A stretch of 5,979 nucleotides of DNA from Alphaproteobacteria bacterium (GCA_003695555.1 RFIU01000327.1:1-5979); one strand, 5' to 3'; shown: positions 1-5,522, counted from the stretch's first letter. Notes: generated from the letters alone by a model not told the origin. Program-made: numbers and translations.

Positions 1-585
1 GAAGATGTACTTCACACCCTGCACCTCGATCGGTTGGCCGTTGACGACCTTCGGCTTGTACTTGAACTTCTGGGCCGCCCGGATCGCCGCCCGCTCGAAA
101 TAGCCGGGTGGATCGGCCTCGATCACATGGACGTCCTTGACCGTGCCGAGCTCGGTCACCGTCAGCTCGACGACGACATAGCCCTCGATGCCGCGCTCGG
201 CCGCGCGGCGGGGATACTGCGGCTCGATGCGCACCAGCGGCAGATAGTCACCGTCGGTCGGCGTGCCGATATTCACCCCCTTGACATCCAGACCGTTATT
301 GAGACTGACCCGATCGAAGCTGATGCCCTGCTTGACGCCCGAAACGCTCGCCTTCGGAATGTTGAGATCCGGCGGCGGCGCCTCCGGCACGTCCGGCTTC
401 TTGACCTCCGGCGTTTCGCGATTGACGTTTTCGGGCCGTTCGACCTGAACCACGTCGGTAAAGACCACCGGCTTGATGTTCGACAGCCGCATCTTCGGGT
501 TCGCCACCAGCATCTGCATGAAATAGAACAGGGCGAAGGTGACGATCGAGGCGACCGCGAGAGCCGATGCATAGCGTGCCAACAT
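1..585 (-). CDS. tonB: TonB energy transducer, TonB2-like (3' end cut by window edge)
   Basis: TonB carries proton-motive energy from the ExbB/ExbD complex in the inner membrane to TonB-dependent receptors in the outer membrane. I translated 195 residues with no stop before the edge. Residues 1-4 are a short cytoplasmic tail and about 5-27 form one membrane anchor. A short Pro/acid/Lys-rich spacer lies at about 52-80 and the TonB C-terminal domain at about 110-195. That domain has the QYP motif (Q123-Y124-P125), then IEG, a strand rich in V and T, G-x-V-x-D-V, and FERAA...A...FKYKP. By comparison with the family only a few residues should be missing. The start ATG overlaps the ExbD-2 stop (TGATG), and a GAGGAG ribosome site sits within the last exbD-2 codons, so translation is probably coupled. 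The anchor has no histidine, unlike the E. coli TonB anchor (His20). The short spacer is typical of the TonB2 class. The identity is secure; the receptor partner is unknown. Confidence 0.95.
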   Translation of the reverse strand, partial: MLARYASALAVASIVTFALFYFMQMLVANPKMRLSNIKPVVFTDVVQVERPENVNRETPEVKKPDVPEAPPPDLNIPKASVSGVKQGISFDRVSLNNGLDVKGVNIGTPTDGDYLPLVRIEPQYPRRAAERGIEGYVVVELTVTELGTVKDVHVIEADPPGYFERAAIRAAQKFKYKPKVVNGQPIEVQGVKYIF

Positions 586-989
586 CACTGCTTCTCCTCG
601 GTTGCAATGGCCACACTGGGAACCCCGGCGGCATTGACCACCTCGGTCACGGCGAGCATCGTCCCGGCCTTGGCGTTCTTGTCGGCCTGAACAACAATCG
701 TTCCTTTCGGGTTCTCCGCGTGCAACTTTTCAATATTGGTGCGCAGTGATTTCAGGTCAACCTTGTGCTTGTTGATCCAGATCTCGTCCTTGTCGGTGAT
801 GGCGATCAGAATGCTCGCCTGATCCTTCTTTTCCGCCGTCACCGCCTTGGGCTTCTGGACATTGACCCCGGCCTCCTTGATGAAGGATGCCGTGACGATG
901 AAGAAGATCAACATGATGAACACGATGTCGAGCATCGGCGTCATGTTGATTTCCATTTCTTCTTCTTGGTGGTCGGTATCTTCTCTCAT
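585..989 (-). CDS. exbD: ExbD-family proton channel subunit, second copy
   Basis: ExbD is the small inner-membrane partner of ExbB; its transmembrane aspartate takes part in proton passage. This 134-residue protein has an acidic cytoplasmic tail (residues 1-13, including EEEMEI), then NMTPMLD. The key Asp is D21, inside a single membrane helix at about 20-36. A periplasmic domain follows at about 45-134, with the usual ENPKGTIVVQADKNAKAG segment (about 92-109). The start is supported by AAGGAAGG a few bases upstream of the ATG. It lies 66 bp after exbD-1 and overlaps tonB by one base. It is a clear paralogue of exbD-1 with exactly the same length, but the two differ at most positions outside the membrane helix. 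The pair may form a heterodimer in one channel, which is an inference. Confidence 0.95.
   Translation of the reverse strand: MREDTDHQEEEMEINMTPMLDIVFIMLIFFIVTASFIKEAGVNVQKPKAVTAEKKDQASILIAITDKDEIWINKHKVDLKSLRTNIEKLHAENPKGTIVVQADKNAKAGTMLAVTEVVNAAGVPSVAIATEEKQ
892..950 (-). repeat. 59-nt direct repeat copy in exbD-2 (with 1366-1424)
   Basis: This stretch matches 1366-1424 at 58 of 59 bases. It encodes the conserved motif and membrane helix of ExbD, from Ile-Asn-Met-Thr-Pro onward. The single difference is a silent Leu codon change (TTG here, CTG in exbD-1). Outside it the two genes differ strongly. Confidence 0.85.
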
Positions 990-992
990 GAT

Positions 993-1010
993 CCTTCCTT
1001 GCCCCGGGGC
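993..1010 (-). promoter_or_regulatory. Ribosome binding site of exbD-2 next to a GC palindrome
   Basis: On the minus strand AAGGAAGG (993-1000) lies three bases before the exbD-2 ATG, and its first AAGGA gives normal spacing. Immediately upstream is the perfect palindrome GCCCCGGGGC (1001-1010). As RNA it could form only a very small hairpin, so a regulatory role is speculative; the ribosome site itself is convincing. Confidence 0.55.
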
Positions 1011-1055
1011 CGCTCGTATTGCCGACGGCCGCGCATGAATTGCCGTTTCCGCCCG

Positions 1056-1460
1056 CTATTCGCGCGGTTCGGCGATCGAGACATTATAGACGTTCGCCTG
1101 CCGGGCCTGATCGTAGATGCTGACGACGACGCCCGCCTTCGCGTCGAGCGCAGGCTGGATCACCACCGGCCCTTTCGGATGCTCGGCATGAAAGCGCTCG
1201 ACATTGGCGCGGACCGAATCGACATCGACCACCCGCATGTTGATGAATACCCGATTGGCGGAATCCACCTGGATCAGCAGCGCCTTGTTCTCGTCATCCT
1301 TGGGCTGGTCCTCGCTGGGCGGCGGCTTGTTGATATCCAGTCCCGATTCCTTGGTGAATGAGGCAGTGACGATGAAGAAGATCAGCATGATGAACACGAT
1401 GTCGAGCATCGGCGTCATGTTGATCTCGGCCTCGTCCTGCTTCCTGCTGAATTTGCGCAT
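1056..1460 (-). CDS. exbD: ExbD-family proton channel subunit, first copy
   Basis: A second ExbD subunit of the TonB motor. With the chosen start it has 134 residues: a basic cytoplasmic tail (MRKFSRKQ), then DEAEINMTPMLD with the proton-relay Asp at D20. One membrane helix covers about 18-35 and a periplasmic domain about 45-134, with HPKGPVVIQPALDAKAG at about 94-110. The frame is also open from an ATG at 1523, which would add 21 basic, Gly-rich residues. I prefer the ATG at 1460. It has a GGGAAAGG-like ribosome site upstream, makes the protein the same length as its paralogue, and puts the normal 10-15 residues before the conserved motif. An in-frame TGA lies just upstream of the ATG at 1523, so the gene cannot extend further. 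It lies 151 bp after exbB, the widest gap in the operon. Confidence 0.93.
   Translation of the reverse strand: MRKFSRKQDEAEINMTPMLDIVFIMLIFFIVTASFTKESGLDINKPPPSEDQPKDDENKALLIQVDSANRVFINMRVVDVDSVRANVERFHAEHPKGPVVIQPALDAKAGVVVSIYDQARQANVYNVSIAEPRE
1366..1424 (-). repeat. 59-nt direct repeat copy in exbD-1 (with 892-950)
   Basis: The partner of the copy in exbD-2, in the same orientation and offset by 474 bases. It could support recombination between the two genes, which would delete one exbD and leave a hybrid. Confidence 0.85.
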
Positions 1461-1535
1461 CTTGGCCTTTCCCGTCCTGAAGAAGCGGCCCACGCCGGCG
1501 GGCGCAGTCCCCCTCCTCGTCATCGACGTTCACAT

Positions 1536-1551
1536 GCCCGGATCGCCGGGC
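1536..1551 (-). repeat. Perfect 6-bp stem-loop in the exbB-exbD spacer
   Basis: GCCCGG and CCGGGC flank a four-base loop (CGAU on the minus-strand transcript). It lies downstream of the larger hairpin and 12 bases before the alternative exbD-1 ATG at 1523. There is no T-run after it on the minus strand, so it is not a classical terminator. Its arms share sequence with the larger hairpin, so the two could pair with each other. Confidence 0.6.
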
Positions 1552-1565
1552 CTCATCATCGTCAC

Positions 1566-1601
1566 TCCCGGGCCCGTCGGCAATCGGCCGCAGGCCCGGG
1601 A
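1566..1601 (-). repeat. Perfect 9-bp GC-rich stem-loop just after exbB
   Basis: TCCCGGGCC and GGCCCGGGA are exact inverted repeats 18 bases apart, starting 10 bases after the exbB stop codon. An inner three-base stem (CGG/CCG) is also possible. The stem is strong, but no U-run follows it toward exbD-1. I therefore read it as an mRNA processing, stability or attenuation element within the operon and not as an intrinsic terminator. The structure is seen directly; the role is inferred. Confidence 0.6.
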
Positions 1602-1611
1602 AAGCGGTTGG

Positions 1612-2139
1612 TCAGTGATCCATGGTCAGCGAGTCGGCAAGCCGCTCAGCCTCGCGCTTCGCGCGCCGCTCGATCCAGCTGCTCATGAACACCCCTGAGA
1701 GCGCCGCAACCATACCCGCCATCGTCGGAATCGTCGCCTTCGAGACGCCATCGGCCATCGCACGGGCATTGCCGCTGCCGAGCACCGCCATCACGTCGAA
1801 GACGGTGACCATGCCGGTCACGGTACCGAGCAGACCGACGAGCGGGCAGGTGGCGACCAGCGTCTTGATCATCTCGACATTGGCCTGAAGGTTTTCCGAC
1901 ACCTCGGCGATCATCGCCTGGCGGATCTTGTGCGCATACCAGGAGCGTCGCTCGGGGCGCGCCTCCCAGGCGGCGACGACCCGATGGATATCGGCCCGCG
2001 CCCCCAGGAAGAAGTACCAGACCCGCTCGATGATCAGGATCCACATCCAGAAGGTGACGATCAGGACCCCGTAGAGGACGGGACCGCCCTTCTCCATGAA
2101 GATCTGGATCGCGTTATAGGCGTCAAGCAGCGCTTGCAC
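1612..2139 (-). CDS. exbB: ExbB proton channel protein (ExbB2-like, short form)
   Basis: ExbB forms the inner-membrane channel around ExbD that powers TonB. The protein has 175 residues and three predicted membrane helices (about 18-44, 92-116, 135-156). The MotA/TolQ/ExbB core runs as PLVGLLGTVTGM (99-110), with T106 and T139 at the places of the pore threonines of E. coli ExbB. The glutamate of helix 3 (E. coli Glu176) appears as K134 in GVSKATIPTMAGM, a form I associate with ExbB2-type proteins. The frame is open to an ATG at 2199, but I chose the GTG at 2139. AAAAGGAG lies seven bases upstream of it, the protein then has a natural N-terminus, and the overlap with the preceding gene falls from 77 to 17 bp. 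The C-terminal tail is rich in Arg, Lys and Glu. Translational coupling to the long ExbB-type gene is likely. Confidence 0.93.
   Translation of the reverse strand: MQALLDAYNAIQIFMEKGGPVLYGVLIVTFWMWILIIERVWYFFLGARADIHRVVAAWEARPERRSWYAHKIRQAMIAEVSENLQANVEMIKTLVATCPLVGLLGTVTGMVTVFDVMAVLGSGNARAMADGVSKATIPTMAGMVAALSGVFMSSWIERRAKREAERLADSLTMDH
1810..1838 (-). repeat. 29-nt identical stretch in exbB (with 2363-2391)
   Basis: Identical over 29 bases to 2363-2391 in the TtpC-like gene. It encodes the GLLGTVTGM channel motif in helix 2. Neighbouring bases diverge at once on both sides. Confidence 0.8.
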
Positions 2140-3556
2140 CGCTGTGCTCCTTTTCCGCGTGCAGGGCGACGATACCGGCGCTCTGCTCTTCGAGAACATG
2201 GATCACCCGCTTGGCCATGCCGGACACGAAGGCATGCAGCAGCAGCGTCGGGATCGCGACGACCAGACCGATCACGGTGGTCACCAGCGCCTGCGAAATG
2301 CCGTTGGCCATCAATTTCGGATCACCGGTACCGAATAGCGTGATCGCCTGGAAGGTCGCGATCATGCCGGTCACGGTACCGAGCAGACCGAGAAGCGGTG
2401 CGACCGCCGAGATCAGCTTGATGATCGTCAGGCCGCGCTCGAGCGAGGGCGTCTCGCGCAGGATCGCCTCGTCAAGCTTGAGCTCCAGCGTCTCGACATC
2501 GACGTTCTGATTGTCGGCATAGACCATCAGCACGCGCCCGAGCGGGTTGCTGGGCTTCGGCGTTTCCGACTTCATCTGGGCACGGACCTTGGCATTGACG
2601 ATCGCCAGCGCGATCATCTTGTAGATCGCAATCAGCACACCGAAGATGCCGATGACGATCGTGACGTAACCGATCACGCCACCCTGGTCGATGCGCTCGC
2701 GCAGCGAGGGCGCCTGAACCAGCATCGAAAGAAGCTGGCCACGCGTCGGATCGATGCCGAAGGCGACCGTCTCGCCGGGCTTGGCCTCGGCCAGCCGCTT
2801 CGCCGAAGCGGTGAAGCGCGGTGCCGGCTGCTTGGGCAGCTCGACGACCTTGTCGTTCTCGGAATCGTACTTGTAGTACACGCCCTTGCCGTCCGAGACG
2901 AGATTGAAGTTGCCGACCCGCACCAGCGGCACGGTCTTCTTCTCGCCGCCGGCCGTGATGACCGTATGATCGAACTTGGTCACTTCGGCCGACTTGACCA
3001 TCTCGCGCATCATCTCGGCCCAGAGCGACTTCATCAGCTCGATCGAGGGAAGCGACGTCGAGCTCGACGCCCGCTGGATCAGCTCCTCGATCCCCTTGGC
3101 CCGGACGTCCTTGCCGACCTCGACGGTGATCAGCGAGCCATCGATCTGACCGCGCATGTCACCGGCGACCTGCTGAACGACACCGAACATTTCCTTCAGC
3201 TCGCCCAGACGATCGCGGAAGGTGGCGTTGAGCTGGCGGAGCTTTTCCTCATTCTGCTGGATCTGGCGTTCCAGCTGGGTCGCGCGGGCCGCCTCGCGAT
3301 CGCGTTCGGCGCGTGCCTGCTGCAACAGACGACGCTGCTGGTCGCGGCGTGCGCGGAATTCCGCCTCGCGCTGGCGATGCATCTTGTTTTCGGTCAACGC
3401 CCCCTGCTCGACGAGCTTGAGAAGCGCGTCAAGATCGGCGGCCTTGACATCCTCCGCCGCAGGCTTCTGCTCCTGGGCGGCCTTATCCTGCGCATGGGCG
3501 AGGCCCGCCCAGGCGCCGGCGAGAATGAGACTGAGAGAAAGGAGAATCTTTTTCAT
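2123..3556 (-). CDS. ttpC: TtpC-like long MotA/TolQ/ExbB proton channel protein
   Basis: An ExbB-type channel protein with a large periplasmic extension, like TtpC of Vibrio TonB2 systems, which is needed for TonB2-dependent siderophore uptake. The 477 residues hold a signal peptide (cleavage likely after AHA22), a long charged coiled coil (about 55-125, Arg/Gln/Glu rich), and a beta-rich region (about 186-245, with VRVGNFNLV at 212-220). Then come helix 1 (about 294-316), a cytoplasmic loop (317-378) and helices 2 and 3 (about 379-402 and 420-446). The channel motif is PLLGLLGTVTGM (387-398). T394 and T427 match the pore threonines, and Q422 stands where E. coli ExbB has Glu176. The start ATG overlaps the upstream stop codon (ATGA), with GGAG eight bases before it. 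If cleaved, the signal peptide leaves the coiled coil in the periplasm. It could regulate TonB or couple it to the outer membrane. The family is secure; the use of the name ttpC rests on architecture and gene order. Confidence 0.92.
   Translation of the reverse strand: MKKILLSLSLILAGAWAGLAHAQDKAAQEQKPAAEDVKAADLDALLKLVEQGALTENKMHRQREAEFRARRDQQRRLLQQARAERDREAARATQLERQIQQNEEKLRQLNATFRDRLGELKEMFGVVQQVAGDMRGQIDGSLITVEVGKDVRAKGIEELIQRASSSTSLPSIELMKSLWAEMMREMVKSAEVTKFDHTVITAGGEKKTVPLVRVGNFNLVSDGKGVYYKYDSENDKVVELPKQPAPRFTASAKRLAEAKPGETVAFGIDPTRGQLLSMLVQAPSLRERIDQGGVIGYVTIVIGIFGVLIAIYKMIALAIVNAKVRAQMKSETPKPSNPLGRVLMVYADNQNVDVETLELKLDEAILRETPSLERGLTIIKLISAVAPLLGLLGTVTGMIATFQAITLFGTGDPKLMANGISQALVTTVIGLVVAIPTLLLHAFVSGMAKRVIHVLEEQSAGIVALHAEKEHSGASAA
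2147..2154 (-). promoter_or_regulatory. Ribosome binding site that fixes the GTG start of exbB
   Basis: AAAAGGAG lies within the last codons of the upstream gene, seven bases before a GTG codon at 2139. No comparable site precedes the ATG at 2199. This decides the start of exbB in favour of GTG. Confidence 0.75.
2363..2391 (-). repeat. 29-nt identical stretch in the TtpC-like gene (with 1810-1838)
   Basis: The partner of the copy in exbB, covering the same channel motif. The two proteins are otherwise clearly different in sequence and length. Confidence 0.8.
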
Positions 3557-4377
3557 TGGACCTGCTCCGGACCCGGGACGGGAAGAAGATAAAGCTGCGG
3601 GGCGGCCTGCTTCTGGGCGAAGCGAAGCGCGTCACGAACAGCCGTCGAATAGCTCGCGGGAAGGGCCTCCCACTTCTTGGTGCGCCGGTTCCAGAAACCC
3701 TGATACTCGCCGTCCAGGGTCTGATAGGCGAGAACCACGCGACCGATGCGCAGGAAGGCGACTTCGCGATCCTTGCCGTCCACCTTCACCGAACCTTCAT
3801 AAGCCTCGATGGTGCGGCCGTATTCGACTTCCGTCTGATAGGCCTCGAGGACGAGCCGGAACTTTTCCGGCGGCGAGATGTCGGAAGCGTCCATGTATTC
3901 CTTCAGACGCTCAAGGCGCGCCTTGCGCTTCTCGATCTTGAAAGGAATGTCGAGAGAAACGAACTTCTCCAGGCCCTGGATCATTTCCAGCATCAGCGGC
4001 GTGATGCCCCGGCGAACCTTGACGACACCGTCGATCGACTTCTGGATCTCGGCCATCTTGGCCTTCTGATCCCGGATGACCCGCTCCTGCTGCGCGTTGT
4101 AGGCCTTCAGGCTCTCGATCTCCTTCAGGACGCCATTGTACTCACGCAGCAGCTTGTCGGCCTGGGCGGCCACCTGGTCGATGCGCTGCTGGGAGGCCTG
4201 GGCGAACTTGTTGATCTTCGTCGCTTCCTCGAAGACCTGATCGAGCCGAGGTCCCGGCTTGGCCGGCGCGGCCGGTGCGGCCGGCGCCTGGTTCTGGGCA
4301 TGGGCGAGCGGCGCAAGGCCGACCAACCCCAGGACCAGCACGCTGGAGCACGCAAGCTTCTTCAGTCGTGATTGCAT
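3553..4377 (-). CDS. DUF3450 family exported protein, first gene of the TonB operon
   Basis: A 274-residue periplasmic protein whose job is not established. Proteins of this family usually sit next to TtpC/ExbB/ExbD/TonB2 genes. It has a signal peptide (KK, hydrophobic core, cleavage likely after AHA27), an Ala/Pro-rich linker (28-43) and a coiled coil (about 48-118). The family hallmark TPLMLEMIQGLEKFVSLDIPF follows (126-146), then an amphipathic helical part, a beta-rich part (about 190-240, with FLRIGRVVL) and a helical end. The frame is open to 4797, but that extension is Arg-rich, has no ribosome site and would bury the signal peptide. I chose the ATG at 4377 with GGGAAG just upstream; the ATG at 4389 (MGRK...) is a weaker alternative. 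Its stop overlaps the next start by four bases (ATGA), which couples it to the TtpC-like gene. It probably works with TtpC in the periplasm, an inference from context and shared architecture. Confidence 0.9.
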   Translation of the reverse strand: MQSRLKKLACSSVLVLGLVGLAPLAHAQNQAPAAPAAPAKPGPRLDQVFEEATKINKFAQASQQRIDQVAAQADKLLREYNGVLKEIESLKAYNAQQERVIRDQKAKMAEIQKSIDGVVKVRRGITPLMLEMIQGLEKFVSLDIPFKIEKRKARLERLKEYMDASDISPPEKFRLVLEAYQTEVEYGRTIEAYEGSVKVDGKDREVAFLRIGRVVLAYQTLDGEYQGFWNRRTKKWEALPASYSTAVRDALRFAQKQAAPQLYLLPVPGPEQVQ

Positions 4378-4539
4378 TTTTCTTCCCATAGGACTTGCCA
4401 ATGTGAGCGCAGGCGATCCTGCGACGATTCTGTCTTGACGCGACCGCGCGGCACCAAAAGCCACGGGCAGCAACGGATGCGCAGGAGCGGAAAACAGAGC
4501 AGACGCCGCATCGGTCTTGACAGCATCGCTGACAGGATC

Positions 4540-4555
4540 GAGCCGCTCACGGCTC
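4540..4555 (-). repeat. Perfect 6-bp stem-loop in the operon leader region
   Basis: GAGCCG and CGGCTC flank a four-base loop, about 160 bp upstream of the DUF3450 start. No T-run follows on the minus strand. If the transcript starts further upstream, this would be a leader hairpin; no function can be assigned. Confidence 0.4.
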
Positions 4556-4841
4556 CGCCAACGGTACCAGAACCAGCCCGACCGAGCCCCGATGCCTGAC
4601 TTGCCACCAGGGCGCCTCTCTCTCCTCTCCCGCACGGACGACCGAACAATCCTGCAACCGTCATGCGCCTGTCCGACATCGTATCGGAACACCGCCGCCC
4701 ACCCTCGCATCGATCTCAAGGGCAGAAATGGCTGCAGGCGTTCGCTTTGCTTATGCGATCGGACAAGCCGGCGCAAGGTTGCCGCATCCGGCGTCACCTC
4801 CGTCTCCCGACCTCAGCGCCCGGGAATCGAAAGCGGGCTTC

Positions 4842-4869
4842 ATAATCCAAGAAACAGGGGATTTGCCAA
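4842..4869 (-). promoter_or_regulatory. Weak sigma70-like promoter candidate for the TonB operon
   Basis: On the minus strand TTGGCA (4864-4869, five of six matches to TTGACA) is followed after 16 bases by GATTAT (4842-4847, four of six matches to TATAAT). This is the most AT-rich part of the gene-free region and points toward the operon. It would give a leader of over 400 bases before the first start codon, which is long. The call rests on consensus matching alone. Confidence 0.25.
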
Positions 4870-4890
4870 GAGAAAATTTCTCGGCCGAGA
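4870..4890. promoter_or_regulatory. Two overlapping palindromes, possible operator
   Basis: GAGAAAATTTCTC (4870-4882, a perfect dyad around one central base) overlaps TCTCGGCCGAGA (4879-4890, perfect). Together they directly adjoin the candidate -35 element. Dyads of this kind often bind dimeric repressors. Neither matches the classical Fur box well or the Irr-type box (TTTAGAA-N3-TTCTAAA) exactly, so no regulator is named. Confidence 0.35.
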
Positions 4891-5093
4891 GGAATGCGAC
4901 AGAATCATGTCGGATTGCCGACGACACGCGATCCCATCCGAAACATGCAAGCGGGAGGAAGAAGGTTGGAAAATCTGGTGAATCTTCGACCGGCTCGATC
5001 AGCGATGGAGGCCTTTCGCGCAATCCTCTATCGACTGCAGCGACCGCCGCAAGAAGGAACGAAAGTGTATCGCAACGCGGCAGACCCGGGTGG

Positions 5094-5273
5094 TCAGGAA
5101 TGGGCCGGGGCGTGAATCAGCGCCCTGCGGCGACGGACCTCTTCGAGAATTCCGTCCCAGCCGTTTTCCCTGCAGGTCTGCTCGGCCGCGTCGAAACCGA
5201 GATGACGGATCAACTGCTGCGCCAGCAGCGACTGCGCTGTTTCGGACTGTATCGATTTCGGCTGTACGCCCAT
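5094..5273 (-). CDS. Small hypothetical protein, 59 residues
   Basis: I do not recognise a named family. The start ATG at 5273 has an almost ideal ribosome site (AGGAG, seven bases upstream). The frame is also open from an ATG at 5324, but that extension (Gly/Pro/Arg-rich) has no such site. The product is soluble, without signal peptide or membrane helix. It appears mostly helical: residues about 9-24 (SETAQSLLAQQLIRHLGF) and about 28-51 (AAEQTCRENGWDGILEEVRRRR) could form two amphipathic helices, with one cysteine at 33. The pattern of helix, GF-x-A-x-x-x-C-x-x-x-G-W-x-G, helix resembles small conserved proteins of alphaproteobacteria, though this is from memory and weak. It lies 249 bp after the PabC-like gene and well upstream of the TonB operon, so it could be transcribed on its own. 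Confidence 0.7.
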   Translation of the reverse strand: MGVQPKSIQSETAQSLLAQQLIRHLGFDAAEQTCRENGWDGILEEVRRRRALIHAPAHS

Positions 5274-5398
5274 GTTCTTTCTCCTGCCGCCGCCTGTGCA
5301 TCCCGGATCCCAAGGGTCCCGCATTCTTCAGCCAAGTCGGCATCAAGATGCGTTGGGACGTTCACATCGAATCGACGACATCCGATTACCGTACAGAC

Positions 5399-5455
5399 AA
5401 CAAATGTAGCGGCAATCGATGAATGATTATTTAACGAAATGGGGCATTATCATGG
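5399..5455. promoter_or_regulatory. AT-rich island upstream of the small gene, possible promoter
   Basis: This stretch is clearly richer in A and T than the rest of the window and lies about 125-180 bases before the small gene. On the minus strand it includes GATAAT (5446-5451) and TTAAATAAT; a TTGCCG element lies just inside it. No -35/-10 pair with good spacing stands out. It most likely holds the promoter of the small gene. GATAAT resembles one Fur-box unit, but the second and third units are absent. Confidence 0.25.
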
Positions 5456-5522
5456 CTGGATTTCGACCGGACAGGATCGGTTCTTTCCCTCCGCCTGAAT
5501 GCGCGGGGATTCGATCTTGCGG

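Larger units (their letters stand above)
4378..5093. other. 716-bp region without a convincing gene, upstream of the TonB operon
   Basis: The open frames here on both strands are Arg/Pro-rich or low in typical protein features, lack ribosome sites and look like chance frames in GC-rich DNA. The region should contain the operon promoter and a long leader. I see one weak sigma70-like promoter candidate (4842-4869), overlapping palindromes (4870-4890), a five-base stem (4909-4922, GTCGG/CCGAC with a four-base loop) and a six-base stem (4540-4555). I see no tRNA, rRNA, CRISPR array or insertion sequence. Small RNAs or a divergent short peptide cannot be ruled out. Confidence 0.6.

Noticed and set aside
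1461..1523. 21-residue N-terminal extension of ExbD-1
   Set aside because: The ATG at 1523 has no good ribosome site, while the ATG at 1460 has one and gives the usual family length. It remains possible but is less likely.
1566..1601. Intrinsic terminator after exbB
   Set aside because: The stem is strong, but no U-run follows on the minus strand and the operon clearly continues.
2966..4371. Long plus-strand open frames opposite TtpC and DUF3450
   Set aside because: These are Leu/Asp/Arg-rich antisense shadows typical of GC-rich genes; the minus-strand proteins match known families throughout.
4378..4797. In-frame N-terminal extension of the DUF3450 gene (140 codons)
   Set aside because: It is Arg-rich, has no ribosome site at its ATG, and would place a clear signal peptide in the middle of the protein.
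4751..5023. 90-codon minus-strand open frame in the gene-free region
   Set aside because: No ribosome site, no recognisable pattern, and composition like the surrounding non-coding DNA.
4728..5426. 232-codon plus-strand open frame
   Set aside because: It covers the small minus-strand gene and the gene-free region, has Arg/Ser/Pro-rich chance composition, no ribosome site and no recognisable domain.
5430..5455. Possible Fur box in the AT-rich island
   Set aside because: Only one GATAAT unit is present; the other units of a Fur box cannot be found at the right spacing.
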